From: Pontibacter silvestris
GTDB taxonomy: Bacteria > Bacteroidota > Bacteroidia > Cytophagales > Hymenobacteraceae
Length of the DNA: 64,000 bases
Direction: 5' to 3'
Assembly: GCF_020907275.1 (NCBI RefSeq)
Contig: NZ_JAJJWI010000016.1
Coordinates: forward strand, 59,130-123,129
Position numbers and translations under genes: made by a program
The notes under the pieces: model-generated
Told to the model about the DNA's origin: nothing
Databases searched by the model: none
The model's input: the letters and a program-made list of their open reading frames with translations, nothing else
Shown here: piece by piece, positions 18,019 to 27,179 of the stretch
Numbering within the stretch: the stretch's first letter is position 1
Layout of the letters: the number at the start of each line of letters is the position of its first letter

Positions 18019-18672
18019 CTACTCTGTCGCATTAGCCTGAGCAGTTGTTTTATAATTGTTACTTATTTCCAGGAATTTTTTTTGCTGTTGCTCTATCGTA
18101 TTACGGGCCGACTGATCTAGTTCATTCTCAAGAGAACGTTTGCGGTTATTCAGAGCACTCCATAATCCTTCTACTATTTCCCAATCTCTGCTGTCTAAGT
18201 TTTCTTTCCGGTCATCCAATGCATTTACAAATTGCTGGTATGTCTCTGGAAGGTCCTGGGCTTTTATGTTGTTCAGATCATCTGAATTAACCTCAACCCC
18301 CAGCATTTCCTTTCTAAGTTTATACCGCCTGCTTACTTCTTCGTAATTTTGCTGCCTTCGTTCAAAAGCCTGATCATAACGTTGCATCAGGTTTCGTACT
18401 TCTTCCCGGCGCTCAGGCTTGAAGCTTTCTAAATACACTTCCATGTTTTCTGTATGCTGATCGAACTCTTGCTGTAACTCCTGAGTACTTTTATTCCAGG
18501 CACTGCTATCTATAGCAGTAACATCTGCAGAGGTATCTCGCTCTACCTGCGTCACAAACGCTTCATATTCCTGGAAAGCAGTTTCACCTTCTTGTTGACT
18601 GCCATTTGAATTGCAGGCAGCAACAGTAATTATGATAAGTGCGATAGCAGTACTTCTAATTTTCTGGAGCAT
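18019..18672 (-). CDS. helical lipoprotein, paralogue of the gene at 40 kb
   Basis: 217 residues with a lipoprotein signal (lipobox VAAC, C20) and a long predicted helical, charged mature region. It is a paralogue of the 202-residue lipoprotein at 39997-40605: both have an early short 'F..Y/W..FV' region, a middle coiled segment rich in Q, E and R, then 'Y..FV.......R......DWE....L...LNNRK'. The conserved DW and LN[ND]RK positions (near 155 and 170 here) suggest one family, possibly DUF6565 though I am not sure of that number. Function unknown; probably periplasmic-facing. It ends 25 bases after the convergent ftsE stop with no clear terminator. Confidence 0.65.
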   Translation of the reverse strand: MLQKIRSTAIALIIITVAACNSNGSQQEGETAFQEYEAFVTQVERDTSADVTAIDSSAWNKSTQELQQEFDQHTENMEVYLESFKPERREEVRNLMQRYDQAFERRQQNYEEVSRRYKLRKEMLGVEVNSDDLNNIKAQDLPETYQQFVNALDDRKENLDSRDWEIVEGLWSALNNRKRSLENELDQSARNTIEQQQKKFLEISNNYKTTAQANATE

Positions 18673-18974
18673 TTTAGAACAAAAATTTGGTTTATAAAAT
18701 ATTAACGCAGCCGGAAAGCAATGGTTTAATGTGTAGCCTTAGCAGCAGAGCTAAAGCTTTCTGAGCTTACTGATAACTTCAATAGCTAACTTGAAATGGA
18801 GAGGTAGTTAAAGAATAGGTTCGTTATGTCTTATCAAAGGAGCAGGTGCCGATGCTACTATAAAGATCTCAGTCTGTAAAGACGCTACTCATTTATACTT
18901 ACGGCCGATGTATAATAAATGTATACTTAGAAAATTGTTTCTGTAACCCTGATGCTGATAAAATAAGCCTTAAG
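18673..18974. other. intergenic stretch, nothing recognised
   Basis: 302 bases between the lipoprotein gene start and the flippase stop. I see no gene, RNA, consensus promoter or strong hairpin. Confidence 0.4.
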
Positions 18975-20459
18975 CTACAACTTTAACCCAAAGTACTGTC
19001 TCAGAAGCTTTCGCAGCCGCTCATTCATCTCAGGAAAGACCTTAAACCCAAGTGTGAGACTGCCATAAATAGCTATAATCAACAGTGATCGCACTATCAT
19101 ATCTAAGTAAACATTGCCAAGGTAGGGCAGGAGGTAAGTGGCCCCCAAAGCCAGTGCCGCGATGATAGTGATAGTTACAGAACTTAAAGCAAAGGGCTGA
19201 ATTTTATATACCCATTGTACATAGAAGAGCCTTAGCAGGTTTATAATAATATAAGACAACATAGAGGCCAGTGCAGCACCGTTAATGCCATAGATTGGAA
19301 TAAAGTAGGAGTTGGTCCAGATGGTAAGGACAGCCAAGACAACATTGAACAATAAATCCCAGCGATACTTTTCAGAGGTGGCAAGTATAATGCCATTAAT
19401 ACCAGTTGCTAAGTCAATAAGGCGTGCCATGGATAAAAACAACACCACGTACTTACCTGCACGATAGGCTTCAGGCATAAATGAGAAAAGGTTGTCAATA
19501 TTTGCCCATATTCCTACGAACAACAACAGCCCCACAATAAGATTAATAAGAGTGATTTGCTTATAAAGGTTTTTCATACCAGCCATATTTTGCTCTTTCC
19601 AATACTCAGCTACCTGCGGAAAAGCAATTTTGTAAATAGATCGGGCTGGTATCATAATGGCACTCGTCATAAAAAACGCAGTGGTGTAAATGCCGTTGTC
19701 GCCCAGGCTGTAGGAGCTGATCATCACCTGGTCTACTGTTGTAATAATGGTGGATGAAATGTTTCCCATGAAGGTAAAAAGGCCATAGTTCAGCATCTCA
19801 CCCAGCGGGAATATGCGTAATCCTTTAAGCGAAGGCATGATGAAGAGCTGCTTTAACCACATAGTATAAACTATCAGCACTAAAACAGCAAGAGAGTTTA
19901 TACAGACGTACAGCAGTACAAACTGGTGAAAAGAAATCCAGTTAAAGGCATAAACTGCTATCAATAGAGAGGTAAGAACACGCAGCAGGAAATCCTGCGC
20001 CAGAGAAGATACAATTGTTTTAAAGAGGGAGCGTAAATAAGCTGTAAGCAGGTTAAACAGCAGCGTAAAAAACGAAAGTACAATAATATAATAGTAGTAG
20101 TCAATAATCAGGGGCGAGTTCTGCTGGTAATAATCAACTACGATGGGTTTGAAAACAATAAACAGTGCCGACACGAGTATAAAGCCCAGCATTGGCACCG
20201 AAAGCAGCAGAAACAGGAACCCATTATGTTTATTTTCTTTATCACGAAAGTAGGGGAAATACCGCACGCCCATGTTTACAAAGCCAAGGGCAGAGAACTG
20301 AGCAAACATCACGGACAGAGAAACAATGAGGCGTGTAAGCCCTACCTGGTTCTCATCCATGAAGTTTGGAAAGAGCAGAATGGTATTGATATAACCGATT
20401 GCTATTCCGGCATAAGAAATGATGGTGTTCCAGATACCCTCGCGCTGCAGTTTACCCAT
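18975..20459 (-). CDS. polysaccharide flippase (Wzx/MATE-like)
   Basis: 494-residue integral membrane protein with about 12-14 hydrophobic segments, of the polysaccharide biosynthesis (Wzx/MVF) superfamily that flips lipid-linked glycans across the inner membrane. The N-terminus 'GIWNTIISYAGIAIGYINTI' and the 'PNFMDENQVGLTRLIVSL' loop are typical, as is the charged C-terminal end LRKLLRQYFG. It lies at the downstream end of the pseudaminic acid island but has its own promoter, so it probably serves that island's glycan. The flippase substrate is not predictable. Confidence 0.88.
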   Translation of the reverse strand: MGKLQREGIWNTIISYAGIAIGYINTILLFPNFMDENQVGLTRLIVSLSVMFAQFSALGFVNMGVRYFPYFRDKENKHNGFLFLLLSVPMLGFILVSALFIVFKPIVVDYYQQNSPLIIDYYYYIIVLSFFTLLFNLLTAYLRSLFKTIVSSLAQDFLLRVLTSLLIAVYAFNWISFHQFVLLYVCINSLAVLVLIVYTMWLKQLFIMPSLKGLRIFPLGEMLNYGLFTFMGNISSTIITTVDQVMISSYSLGDNGIYTTAFFMTSAIMIPARSIYKIAFPQVAEYWKEQNMAGMKNLYKQITLINLIVGLLLFVGIWANIDNLFSFMPEAYRAGKYVVLFLSMARLIDLATGINGIILATSEKYRWDLLFNVVLAVLTIWTNSYFIPIYGINGAALASMLSYIIINLLRLFYVQWVYKIQPFALSSVTITIIAALALGATYLLPYLGNVYLDMIVRSLLIIAIYGSLTLGFKVFPEMNERLRKLLRQYFGLKL

Positions 20460-20478
20460 GTTTTCAAGAATCTGGTTG

Positions 20479-20509
20479 CAAAACTATGCTTTATCTTTTG
20501 CTTCTCAAC
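20479..20509 (-). promoter_or_regulatory. promoter of the flippase gene
   Basis: On the minus strand TAGTTTTG (20486-20479) fits TAnnTTTG, with GTTG exactly 19 bases upstream (20509-20506) in place of TTTG. It would start transcription about 15 bases before the ATG. Confidence 0.55.
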
Positions 20510-20611
20510 TAAGCAGATAATATTTCTCTGCCTTAAACTTCTTCAAGCTTAAACATAAAGATATTCTGAGACAAGGTTAGGTAGTGGATGAGTTTATTTA
20601 ACTACTTCTAC

Positions 20612-22599
20612 TCATCCTTTAAAAGACTTTTGACTTATGTGGCTTCTTAGCAAGTAGTAATAGGTACCGGTGGAAAGGTCAGACGAAGGCCATTTATTAT
20701 TATAATGTTCTGTTTTATATATAGACTTTCCCCACCTGTTCAGAATTTCTAAAGCAAAATTCTCAGGGTTAGCTCCTTCAAGAAGGAAAGTGTCATTTTT
20801 GCCATCGTTGTTAAGCGTTATGATATTGGGTATTATTGGACACTCTTCTTCAATAATCTGTATAGTTCTGGTGTAGGAGCAGCCATTAACATGTATTGTC
20901 ACTTCATATAAGTGTGATGTAGATGCAACTTCAATTTCAGGTGTCGTTTGGCCTGTGCTCCAGGTATAAGTCGCATCAGCTATGGTGGCGGCATTTAATC
21001 TGGCGGTGTTGCCATAGCAAACATTTATTTCTGATGGTAATGCAATATCAGCTGAGGGAATCACTGATATGTTGACCGTATCTGTTTCTGAACAGCCTGA
21101 AGGATTCGTTGCCGTTATCCAATATTTGCCACTGTAGTTGCTTTTATAGAAGAAGTAGTTGCTCCGGTGCTCCATACATAATTATTTAAACCAGGTGGAG
21201 CGCCAAGCTCTACTGTTTCACCATCACATATTGTTATATCATCTCCAAGAGATAAAGCAGGTTTGGGAAATGCCTGAACCTGCACGGTATCTGTTAATAG
21301 ACAGTTGCCGTCCTGAATGCTTACCCAATATTTTCCACCTCTGCTTACTGTTATTTTATTGCCTGTTTCTCCGGTGCTCCATATTGGTGTGGCGTCGCTT
21401 ATAACAGATAGCTCTATTGTTGAACCAGCACAGAAATAGTTGGGACCTTGTATATTAACTTTACCTACAGGTGCTGTTGCAACAACATACTCCTTGCTGT
21501 TGCCATCCGTTTTTGCTGTTGCTTTTCCTTCCTGTACTGTTGTTGCCAATGGATTCCAAAAAAGAACCGAATTATCTGCCCTTGAAAAGAAACTGGCACT
21601 ACATATATTGTCTTCAACCGCATAATTGGTTTTATATGCAGTTGCTGGGCTTATAGCGGTAAAAACACCATAATAAGAATCAACTGCATTATTTAATCCT
21701 GCCAATGAGTTTGGCCTTGAACGGACATGATAAAGATGAATGCCAACCATAGGAGAACCTATTCCAACAGAATCTACTTTAAACGAATTGTTATATTCGT
21801 CTTTAATTTCCAGCTGCTGCCCTGCCCAGCTACTAGGGTAGAGGTAAATACTTTTATCACCTATAGGGGCACCAGAGGTTACTTTAGCAGTGGCAATGGT
21901 TGTGTTTCTAAGCACGCCATCTATGCTTAAGTTGCTGTAATCTTTTACTGTACTGCCAGATGTTTCATCAAACTTAAAATATGCTACCAGATCAGTGGAA
22001 GCTACAGGAACAGACTGGCACATGTTCTGTCTGATTTCCTCAATCGAAAGTGCCCTTTTCCAAATCCTTACTTCGTCGACCTGGCCATTATAAAAGTGAT
22101 TACCTAATTGGGAATAGTAATAATTCCCTATCAAAAGTTCTTCATTGCTCCTTAATATTGTATTCTCATATCTGGAAATGAACTGGTTCTGCAATTTCCC
22201 ATCTACATATATTGTCCATGTTCCTTCATGAACTACACCAGCTATATGATGCCAGCTGTTATCTGCTACTATTGTAGCGGAATAGCCTGACAATCTATAG
22301 CTTCCAGATCCATCTCTGCCTGCCAAACAAGCTTTCCCATTCTGAATAAGTAGCTGAAAGCCTCTCTCAGCATCACGATCATATTTAGATAGAATATGGT
22401 GATGTCCAAAGGAGTTTGTCTTTATCCAAGCTTCTACAGTAACTTCATTTTCAATGCCTCTGTTATTGTTATCAAACCCTACATAGTCATTCAAACCATC
22501 CATTTTAAAGGCATTACCAGATCCTTGTGCATGAATATTATTATTTAAGATGTAAAGAATGGCGGAAATTAGTAAGCAGAAGTATGTTCTTGTTCTCAA
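20612..22599 (-). pseudogene. LamG-domain type B sorted protein, split by one frameshift
   Basis: Two overlapping reading frames (22599 to 21115 and 21175 to 20612) form one gene interrupted by a single missing base near 21136-21140. Order of domains: signal peptide (first 24 residues), LamG/pentraxin-type lectin domain near 30-210, a linker, Ig-like repeats with SGKYW/GKYW motifs, then a CHU_C type B sorting domain (IITLNNDGKNDTF, LEILNRWGK) that directs export by the type IX system. Restoring one T makes the join read ATYSGKYWITATNPSGC, matching the earlier GGKYWVSIQDGNC repeat. Either a real lesion or a sequence error in this copy. Lies in the pse island, so it may be a glycan-decorated surface adhesin. 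Confidence 0.85.
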
Positions 22600-22645
22600 G
22601 GTTGAACTGAAATTAGATAATTATTTATCAATATATTAAAAATTT

Positions 22646-23938
22646 CTATTTTTTAATATATTGATAAATAAAATCTGCAAGATATTTTAAAGCTAACTTA
22701 CTGCTCGAACCATCATATTGAGTGCCGACGGTAGCATTATAATATTGAGCTTTAAGATAAACATCAGGCTTACTGTTTAATTTTTTTCTGAGTAGGTTTA
22801 TTAAACCCTCTCTGTCAGTTACTGCATCTACTAAGTTGTTAGAAATAAAACCATAGTAATCGTAAAGGTTCTCACTCGGATTGAGGTTAATATAAATAGA
22901 CCATACATTAAGAAGAACCGCTTCCAGGTGAATACCGGAGTTGCCGCTTATTTGCACATCAATTCTTTGGAGAAATTTAAAAGCAGACTCTTTATTACTG
23001 TCGGAGAAAATGATGTGTGATGGCGCAATGTCTTTTATAAAAGAAAAATCTCTTTTATCGCGTGGATGTGGACGTAAAACTATTGTTACATCTGGCAACG
23101 AAAATAGAAGAGATTGCACAAGTTCTTTTATCTCTTCTGTAAGATCCATTAAGTTACAGCCTATACCAATTGATTTTATTGTTGTGTTTGAGTTTCTATA
23201 TTTTACATAATCATCTGCTTTAGGCATTCCTACTAATTTTACCTCACCTGCCACCGGACCACAGGCTTTATATTTATCCAGTGAGTCCTGGCCCTCCAAA
23301 AGGTTAAGGTCAAACTGAAGGGGAGGGAACAGCGTGCTTACACTGGAATGCTGAATATATGCTGTTTTTATGCCTGAGGCGTTGGCTGCTAAAAGCATGG
23401 CCCGTGCGTCGGCATTATGATCGTTGGCAAAAATTATACAGGCCGGTTTATATTGCTGGAGCTTTTTCAGGTACACCTCGTAGAACCCTACTGCATCATA
23501 AATCAGATCAAAAAAACGACGGGTACTTTGGGGCTTCCTACGCAGGAAATTGAACAGCAGCGGGAAGAACTTGTAGTAATAAAGTATTTTTGATCGGAGG
23601 GATATTCTGTTGACGACGCCATTGTAGCTGCCGATTTCTTTACGTTGACCTGCAACTAATATAGCTTCGGGTATTGCCTCCTGTATAAATTTTAAGCTGT
23701 CGTAGTTGTTCTGGCTCAACACATACAGCCAAACCTTTCCTTTAAGTTCTTCCGGCCTTTCTTCAGATTTTAGAAGGTTTCCCAATAGCCGCACTACAGT
23801 ATAACCAGCCATCCTCAACAGTCGCATCCATCCTTTTGTGGGGGATACAGCATTTTTAGCACTTTCCGGGAGCTTATAAAATCCGTCCGAAAAGTGCAGG
23901 TAAAGGATGTTACTGTAAAGCTTATACCACTTGTTCAT
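22646..23938 (-). CDS. GT-B-like glycan transferase of the pse island
   Basis: 430-residue soluble protein. It has 'ACIIFANDHNADARAMLLAAN' near 160, then 'AYIQHSSVS' and 'VGMPKADDYVKY', then a C-terminal half with 'TIVLRPHPRDKRDFSF' and 'DVQISGNSGIHLEAVLLN'. This layout (AYIQH..., RPHPRD, ISG-SGIHLEA) resembles capsule and polysialyl-type GT-B enzymes and CDP-glycerol transferases that act on lipid-linked or cell-wall acceptors. It lies 3 bases after pseI, so it is the best candidate to transfer pseudaminic acid. Function is inferred from position. Confidence 0.6.
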   Translation of the reverse strand: MNKWYKLYSNILYLHFSDGFYKLPESAKNAVSPTKGWMRLLRMAGYTVVRLLGNLLKSEERPEELKGKVWLYVLSQNNYDSLKFIQEAIPEAILVAGQRKEIGSYNGVVNRISLRSKILYYYKFFPLLFNFLRRKPQSTRRFFDLIYDAVGFYEVYLKKLQQYKPACIIFANDHNADARAMLLAANASGIKTAYIQHSSVSTLFPPLQFDLNLLEGQDSLDKYKACGPVAGEVKLVGMPKADDYVKYRNSNTTIKSIGIGCNLMDLTEEIKELVQSLLFSLPDVTIVLRPHPRDKRDFSFIKDIAPSHIIFSDSNKESAFKFLQRIDVQISGNSGIHLEAVLLNVWSIYINLNPSENLYDYYGFISNNLVDAVTDREGLINLLRKKLNSKPDVYLKAQYYNATVGTQYDGSSSKLALKYLADFIYQYIKK

Positions 23939-23941
23939 GAA

Positions 23942-24985
23942 CTACACCAGGTCCCAGCTTAGCGGCGTGCCGGCTTTAATGTCAGCTTTAGCTTTTTGCC
24001 CCAGTAGCTGATCGTAATATTTAGGAGCAAGTCCCAACCCCGGCCTTATTACACGGATATTTTCTTTGGAGAAAGCTTCTCCGGCTTTGATGTTTTGTGC
24101 TGCATAAACTGAACGCTTAAACAACCGGCTTTTTTCTTCAGCCCGTTGCACACCATATTGCACTTTACCTAATGCCTGCCAGGCTCTTTCCGACTCTACC
24201 ACTAGAGCTTGTAGTTCAGCTGGTTCTAAAGAAAAAGCAGAATCAACACCACCATCGGCACGCCTTAAAGTAAAATGCTTTTCAATAACAGTAGCCCCCA
24301 GCGCTACAGCAGCCACAGAGGCACCTACTCCCATTGTATGATCTGAAAGGCCCACCTGCACCTGGTACAACTCCCGCATGTGCGGAATAGTATTTAAATT
24401 TGTGTTTTCTGGTGTGGCTGGATAAGTGCTGGTGCATTTGAGCAATATCAGTTCAGTGCATTCGGCATTATGCAGTACCCTTACAGCCTCATCAATTTCT
24501 GATAAAGTGGCCGCACCTGTGCTCATAATAACAGGTTTGCCTGTAGAGGCTACCTTCCGAAGTAGCGGATGGTCAGTATTCTCGAAGGAAGCAATTTTAT
24601 AAGCAGGTGCTCCTATGCTTTCCAAAAAATCAACAGCCGTTTCATCGAAAGGAGAGGAAAATGCCAGGATACCTCGCTCTTTAGCACGTTCAAAAATTGC
24701 CTGGTGCCAGTCCCATGGAGTATAAGCCTCTTGGTATAAGTCATACAACTCACGCCCTTTCCATAGCGAGTTTTCATCTTCAATCGTGAAAGCTCCCTGC
24801 ATGGTCATGGTGTCAGCGGTGTAAGTTTGCAGTTTAATGGCATCAGCACCAGCATCGGCAGCGGCATCTACTATAGCCAATGCACGCTCTAAAGACTGGT
24901 TGTGGTTGCCTGACATTTCTGCAATTATGAAAGGCTTATAGTTAAGGCCAATTAAACGGCCTGCTATGTCTATTTCGTTAATCAT
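23942..24985 (-). CDS. pseI: pseudaminic acid synthase
   Basis: Condenses phosphoenolpyruvate with 6-deoxy-AltdiNAc to form pseudaminic acid, the fifth step of the pathway. 347 residues: an NeuB-type TIM barrel (FIIAEMSGNHNQSLERALAI near 19-38, GADAIKLQTYTADTMTM near 45-62, ending in EKHFTLRRADGGVDSAFSLEP near 230-250) and a C-terminal SAF antifreeze-like domain (residues ~285-347: RSVYAAQNIKAGEAF, NIRVIRPGLGLAPKYY). Pse rather than sialic acid is supported by the full pse gene order. 24 bases separate it from pseGH. Confidence 0.93.
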   Translation of the reverse strand: MINEIDIAGRLIGLNYKPFIIAEMSGNHNQSLERALAIVDAAADAGADAIKLQTYTADTMTMQGAFTIEDENSLWKGRELYDLYQEAYTPWDWHQAIFERAKERGILAFSSPFDETAVDFLESIGAPAYKIASFENTDHPLLRKVASTGKPVIMSTGAATLSEIDEAVRVLHNAECTELILLKCTSTYPATPENTNLNTIPHMRELYQVQVGLSDHTMGVGASVAAVALGATVIEKHFTLRRADGGVDSAFSLEPAELQALVVESERAWQALGKVQYGVQRAEEKSRLFKRSVYAAQNIKAGEAFSKENIRVIRPGLGLAPKYYDQLLGQKAKADIKAGTPLSWDLV

Positions 24986-25009
24986 GTGTAATATCTCTTG
25001 CTTAAACAG

Positions 25010-26479
25010 CTATAAAGAAAGCGTAAACTTTTGCGCATCAGGATACTTTGCATCTGCCTCTGCATAAGCAAAACCAGCTTTTTCGAAGGCACGAATGGAA
25101 GCTACATTATCTTTTTGCACAAAGCCGACTATCTGTAGGCTTTGTGGTAATTGCTGTTGCAGCTTTTTAATGCCTTTTAGCAGCACAGTATGTCCTAATC
25201 CTTTGCCTCTAAAGGCGGAGCTTATTAAATAGCTGATAATGGCTTCATTATCGCTAATTTCGAACCTGATATGCGCCGCTGGCTCACTGTTTACTTCTGC
25301 AACATATAAGAAAGTGTTTCTATCCTGAAGCTTTGCCTCAAACCAGATTGAGTGGCTATCAAATGGAATCGGAGTCTTATTGAAAGATCGTTTGCGTACT
25401 TCAGGGTCATTTGCCCAGTTAAACAGCAGCAGCAGGTCGTCTTTAATGGCGTTACGAACAGTAAGCTTAGAGCCTTGATTCAGGGATTGAAAGACTTGTA
25501 ATATCCTTTCCGGACTTTGCCCGTCAAAATACTGCCGTTGGTATTGTATTTGTCCCTCATAAACTTCTGGCTCTAACTTTTGCTGAAGTGTTTCGTGCAG
25601 CATGCTATAGTCTGTTGCTATGCCACTCTTCATAAGAAATTGATATAGTGTCTGTTGGTTATCAGCAGTTTGTTTTACATATAATAATCCTCCTACAGAA
25701 GCATATTCGTAAGCGACACCACTAGCTGATGTCACTGCTACAGGGCAGCTAGTCATCAGAAGGCACATCTCATCTGCAGACAAGTTTTTGTACAGGCTGA
25801 TATTTGTGTGCTCTTCAATCCATTGTTCCAGCTCTGCCATATGCAGGTAAGCACTTCCTACAACAATGTGTATTTGAGAGACAGTAATATTAGCTGCCAA
25901 TTCCTTTGCTATAGCTAATGTATGATTAGCTGGGTCTGCACCACCTAAATTGAGTAATAATTTTAATTCTCCTTTTGGTACAGTTCTTTTTTTTAGCGCA
26001 GCGTTTAGAAAGGGGGGGCGTAGCAAAGCATATTTCGGACCCAGTAACAGCTTGGTGTAAGGTGCAATATTATAAGTATCGGCTGATACTCCTCCAGCTT
26101 GATTCAACACAATATCGGCCACAAAAGGATAAGCACTGATATCGTCAATACAAACTAACTTGCTGCCTTTGCTTTTTATGTTCTCCTGATAGGCTTTATC
26201 AAAATTATAACCGTCCACTACTACAATCTCTTCTTCAGATATATAGGCATTTAATTCATAGATAAAGCGATCTTCTGAAGGTAAACATGGTGGTAGTGTA
26301 ATAAATCCATCACAGACTTGTTTAATTTGCTCTTGTAAAAAAATGTCAGGAGATTGTATGGCAAATACACACTCAAACTCATGCCGAAGCATTTGTGCCA
26401 GTGCCAGTGAACGCACCACATGGCCTAAACCTATTTTACTGTTACCATCTGCCCGAAAAATGATACGTGTTTTATTCAT
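25010..26479 (-). CDS. pseG: PseG hydrolase fused to a PseH-like N-acetyltransferase
   Basis: Bifunctional candidate of about 489 residues from the ATG at 26479. Residues 1-~335 are PseG, the UDP-sugar hydrolase of the GT-B fold, with GLGHVVRSLALA (catalytic His20) near the N-terminus and ASGVAYEYASVGG near 255. Residues ~339-489 are a GNAT domain with acetyl-CoA motif RGKGLG near 424, matching PseH, the 4-amino-sugar acetyltransferase. The pathway needs both PseG and PseH and no other pseH is present, so the fusion fills both slots. The start overlaps the pseF stop by 8 bases (ATGAATAA). An upstream ATG at 26500 would overlap pseF more and add seven non-family residues. Confidence 0.85.
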   Translation of the reverse strand: MNKTRIIFRADGNSKIGLGHVVRSLALAQMLRHEFECVFAIQSPDIFLQEQIKQVCDGFITLPPCLPSEDRFIYELNAYISEEEIVVVDGYNFDKAYQENIKSKGSKLVCIDDISAYPFVADIVLNQAGGVSADTYNIAPYTKLLLGPKYALLRPPFLNAALKKRTVPKGELKLLLNLGGADPANHTLAIAKELAANITVSQIHIVVGSAYLHMAELEQWIEEHTNISLYKNLSADEMCLLMTSCPVAVTSASGVAYEYASVGGLLYVKQTADNQQTLYQFLMKSGIATDYSMLHETLQQKLEPEVYEGQIQYQRQYFDGQSPERILQVFQSLNQGSKLTVRNAIKDDLLLLFNWANDPEVRKRSFNKTPIPFDSHSIWFEAKLQDRNTFLYVAEVNSEPAAHIRFEISDNEAIISYLISSAFRGKGLGHTVLLKGIKKLQQQLPQSLQIVGFVQKDNVASIRAFEKAGFAYAEADAKYPDAQKFTLSL

Positions 26480-27179
26480 CCTGATCCTTTTGCCTTTCAT
26501 GTGAAAGCTGATATTTTAGTTCAGCCAGTTTCCAGTCGGTAAGGTTATCTATGTCCTGCACTTCGGTTTCATCAAGTTCAACTGCTCCTGCATTACTTCC
26601 AATAATGGTTTTATTTTGCAGGAAGGTATCAACATGAAACCAGTAAAACTGGCCTGCATCATGATACGCTGGAGGTAAATCTTGAGATCTGGTGTTAAGG
26701 TGCTCAGGCCAGTTCATTTCTGCTTTACCATTTTCTAGCTTCAGGCTTCTCCAGATTGGGTAACTAAACTTTACTACCGGAAACACGCAGTTGTATTGCT
26801 TTTGCAGTAACAGGTCCTGCGCCTTATGTAATGTTTGTTGATTGATTAGCGGTGCAGTAGGATAGAGGCAGCAACCGTAGTCGTAGGTGTTGCCTTTGTT
26901 TTTGTACTGCTCCAGCACTTCTGTCAGAACATCTGCTGTTGTAGCAAAATCGTTTGAGGAGGCGGTGCTTCTGAAAAAAGGAACGCTGGCTCCGAAGCAC
27001 TTACTTATTTCAGCAATCTCTTTATCGTCAGTTGAAACCATTACCTCGTCAAACAAACCAGAATGTACAGCGGCTTCAATGGAATAGGCAATTATTGGTT
27101 TCCCCAGAAAGGGCTTAATGTTTTTTCTGGGTATACGTTTGCTACCGCCACGGGCAGGAATAATTGCAATCTTTTTCAT
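26472..27179 (-). CDS. pseF: pseudaminic acid cytidylyltransferase
   Basis: Activates pseudaminic acid with CTP to CMP-Pse. 235 residues from ATG at 27179, giving MKKIAIIPARGGSKRIPRKN, the CMP-sugar synthetase N-terminus with the CTP-binding motif. Further family motifs: FLGKPIIAYSIEAA near 25-40, MVSTDDKEI near 52 and LYPTAPL near 92. A longer frame to 27260 overlaps pseC and has no family match. The start overlaps the pseC stop in TAATG, and its stop overlaps pseG, so the genes are translationally coupled. Confidence 0.93.
   Translation of the reverse strand: MKKIAIIPARGGSKRIPRKNIKPFLGKPIIAYSIEAAVHSGLFDEVMVSTDDKEIAEISKCFGASVPFFRSTASSNDFATTADVLTEVLEQYKNKGNTYDYGCCLYPTAPLINQQTLHKAQDLLLQKQYNCVFPVVKFSYPIWRSLKLENGKAEMNWPEHLNTRSQDLPPAYHDAGQFYWFHVDTFLQNKTIIGSNAGAVELDETEVQDIDNLTDWKLAELKYQLSHERQKDQDE

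Noticed and set aside
21136..21140. Programmed frameshift in the LamG gene
   Set aside because: No slippery heptamer or downstream structure is seen at the break; a deletion or sequence error is simpler.
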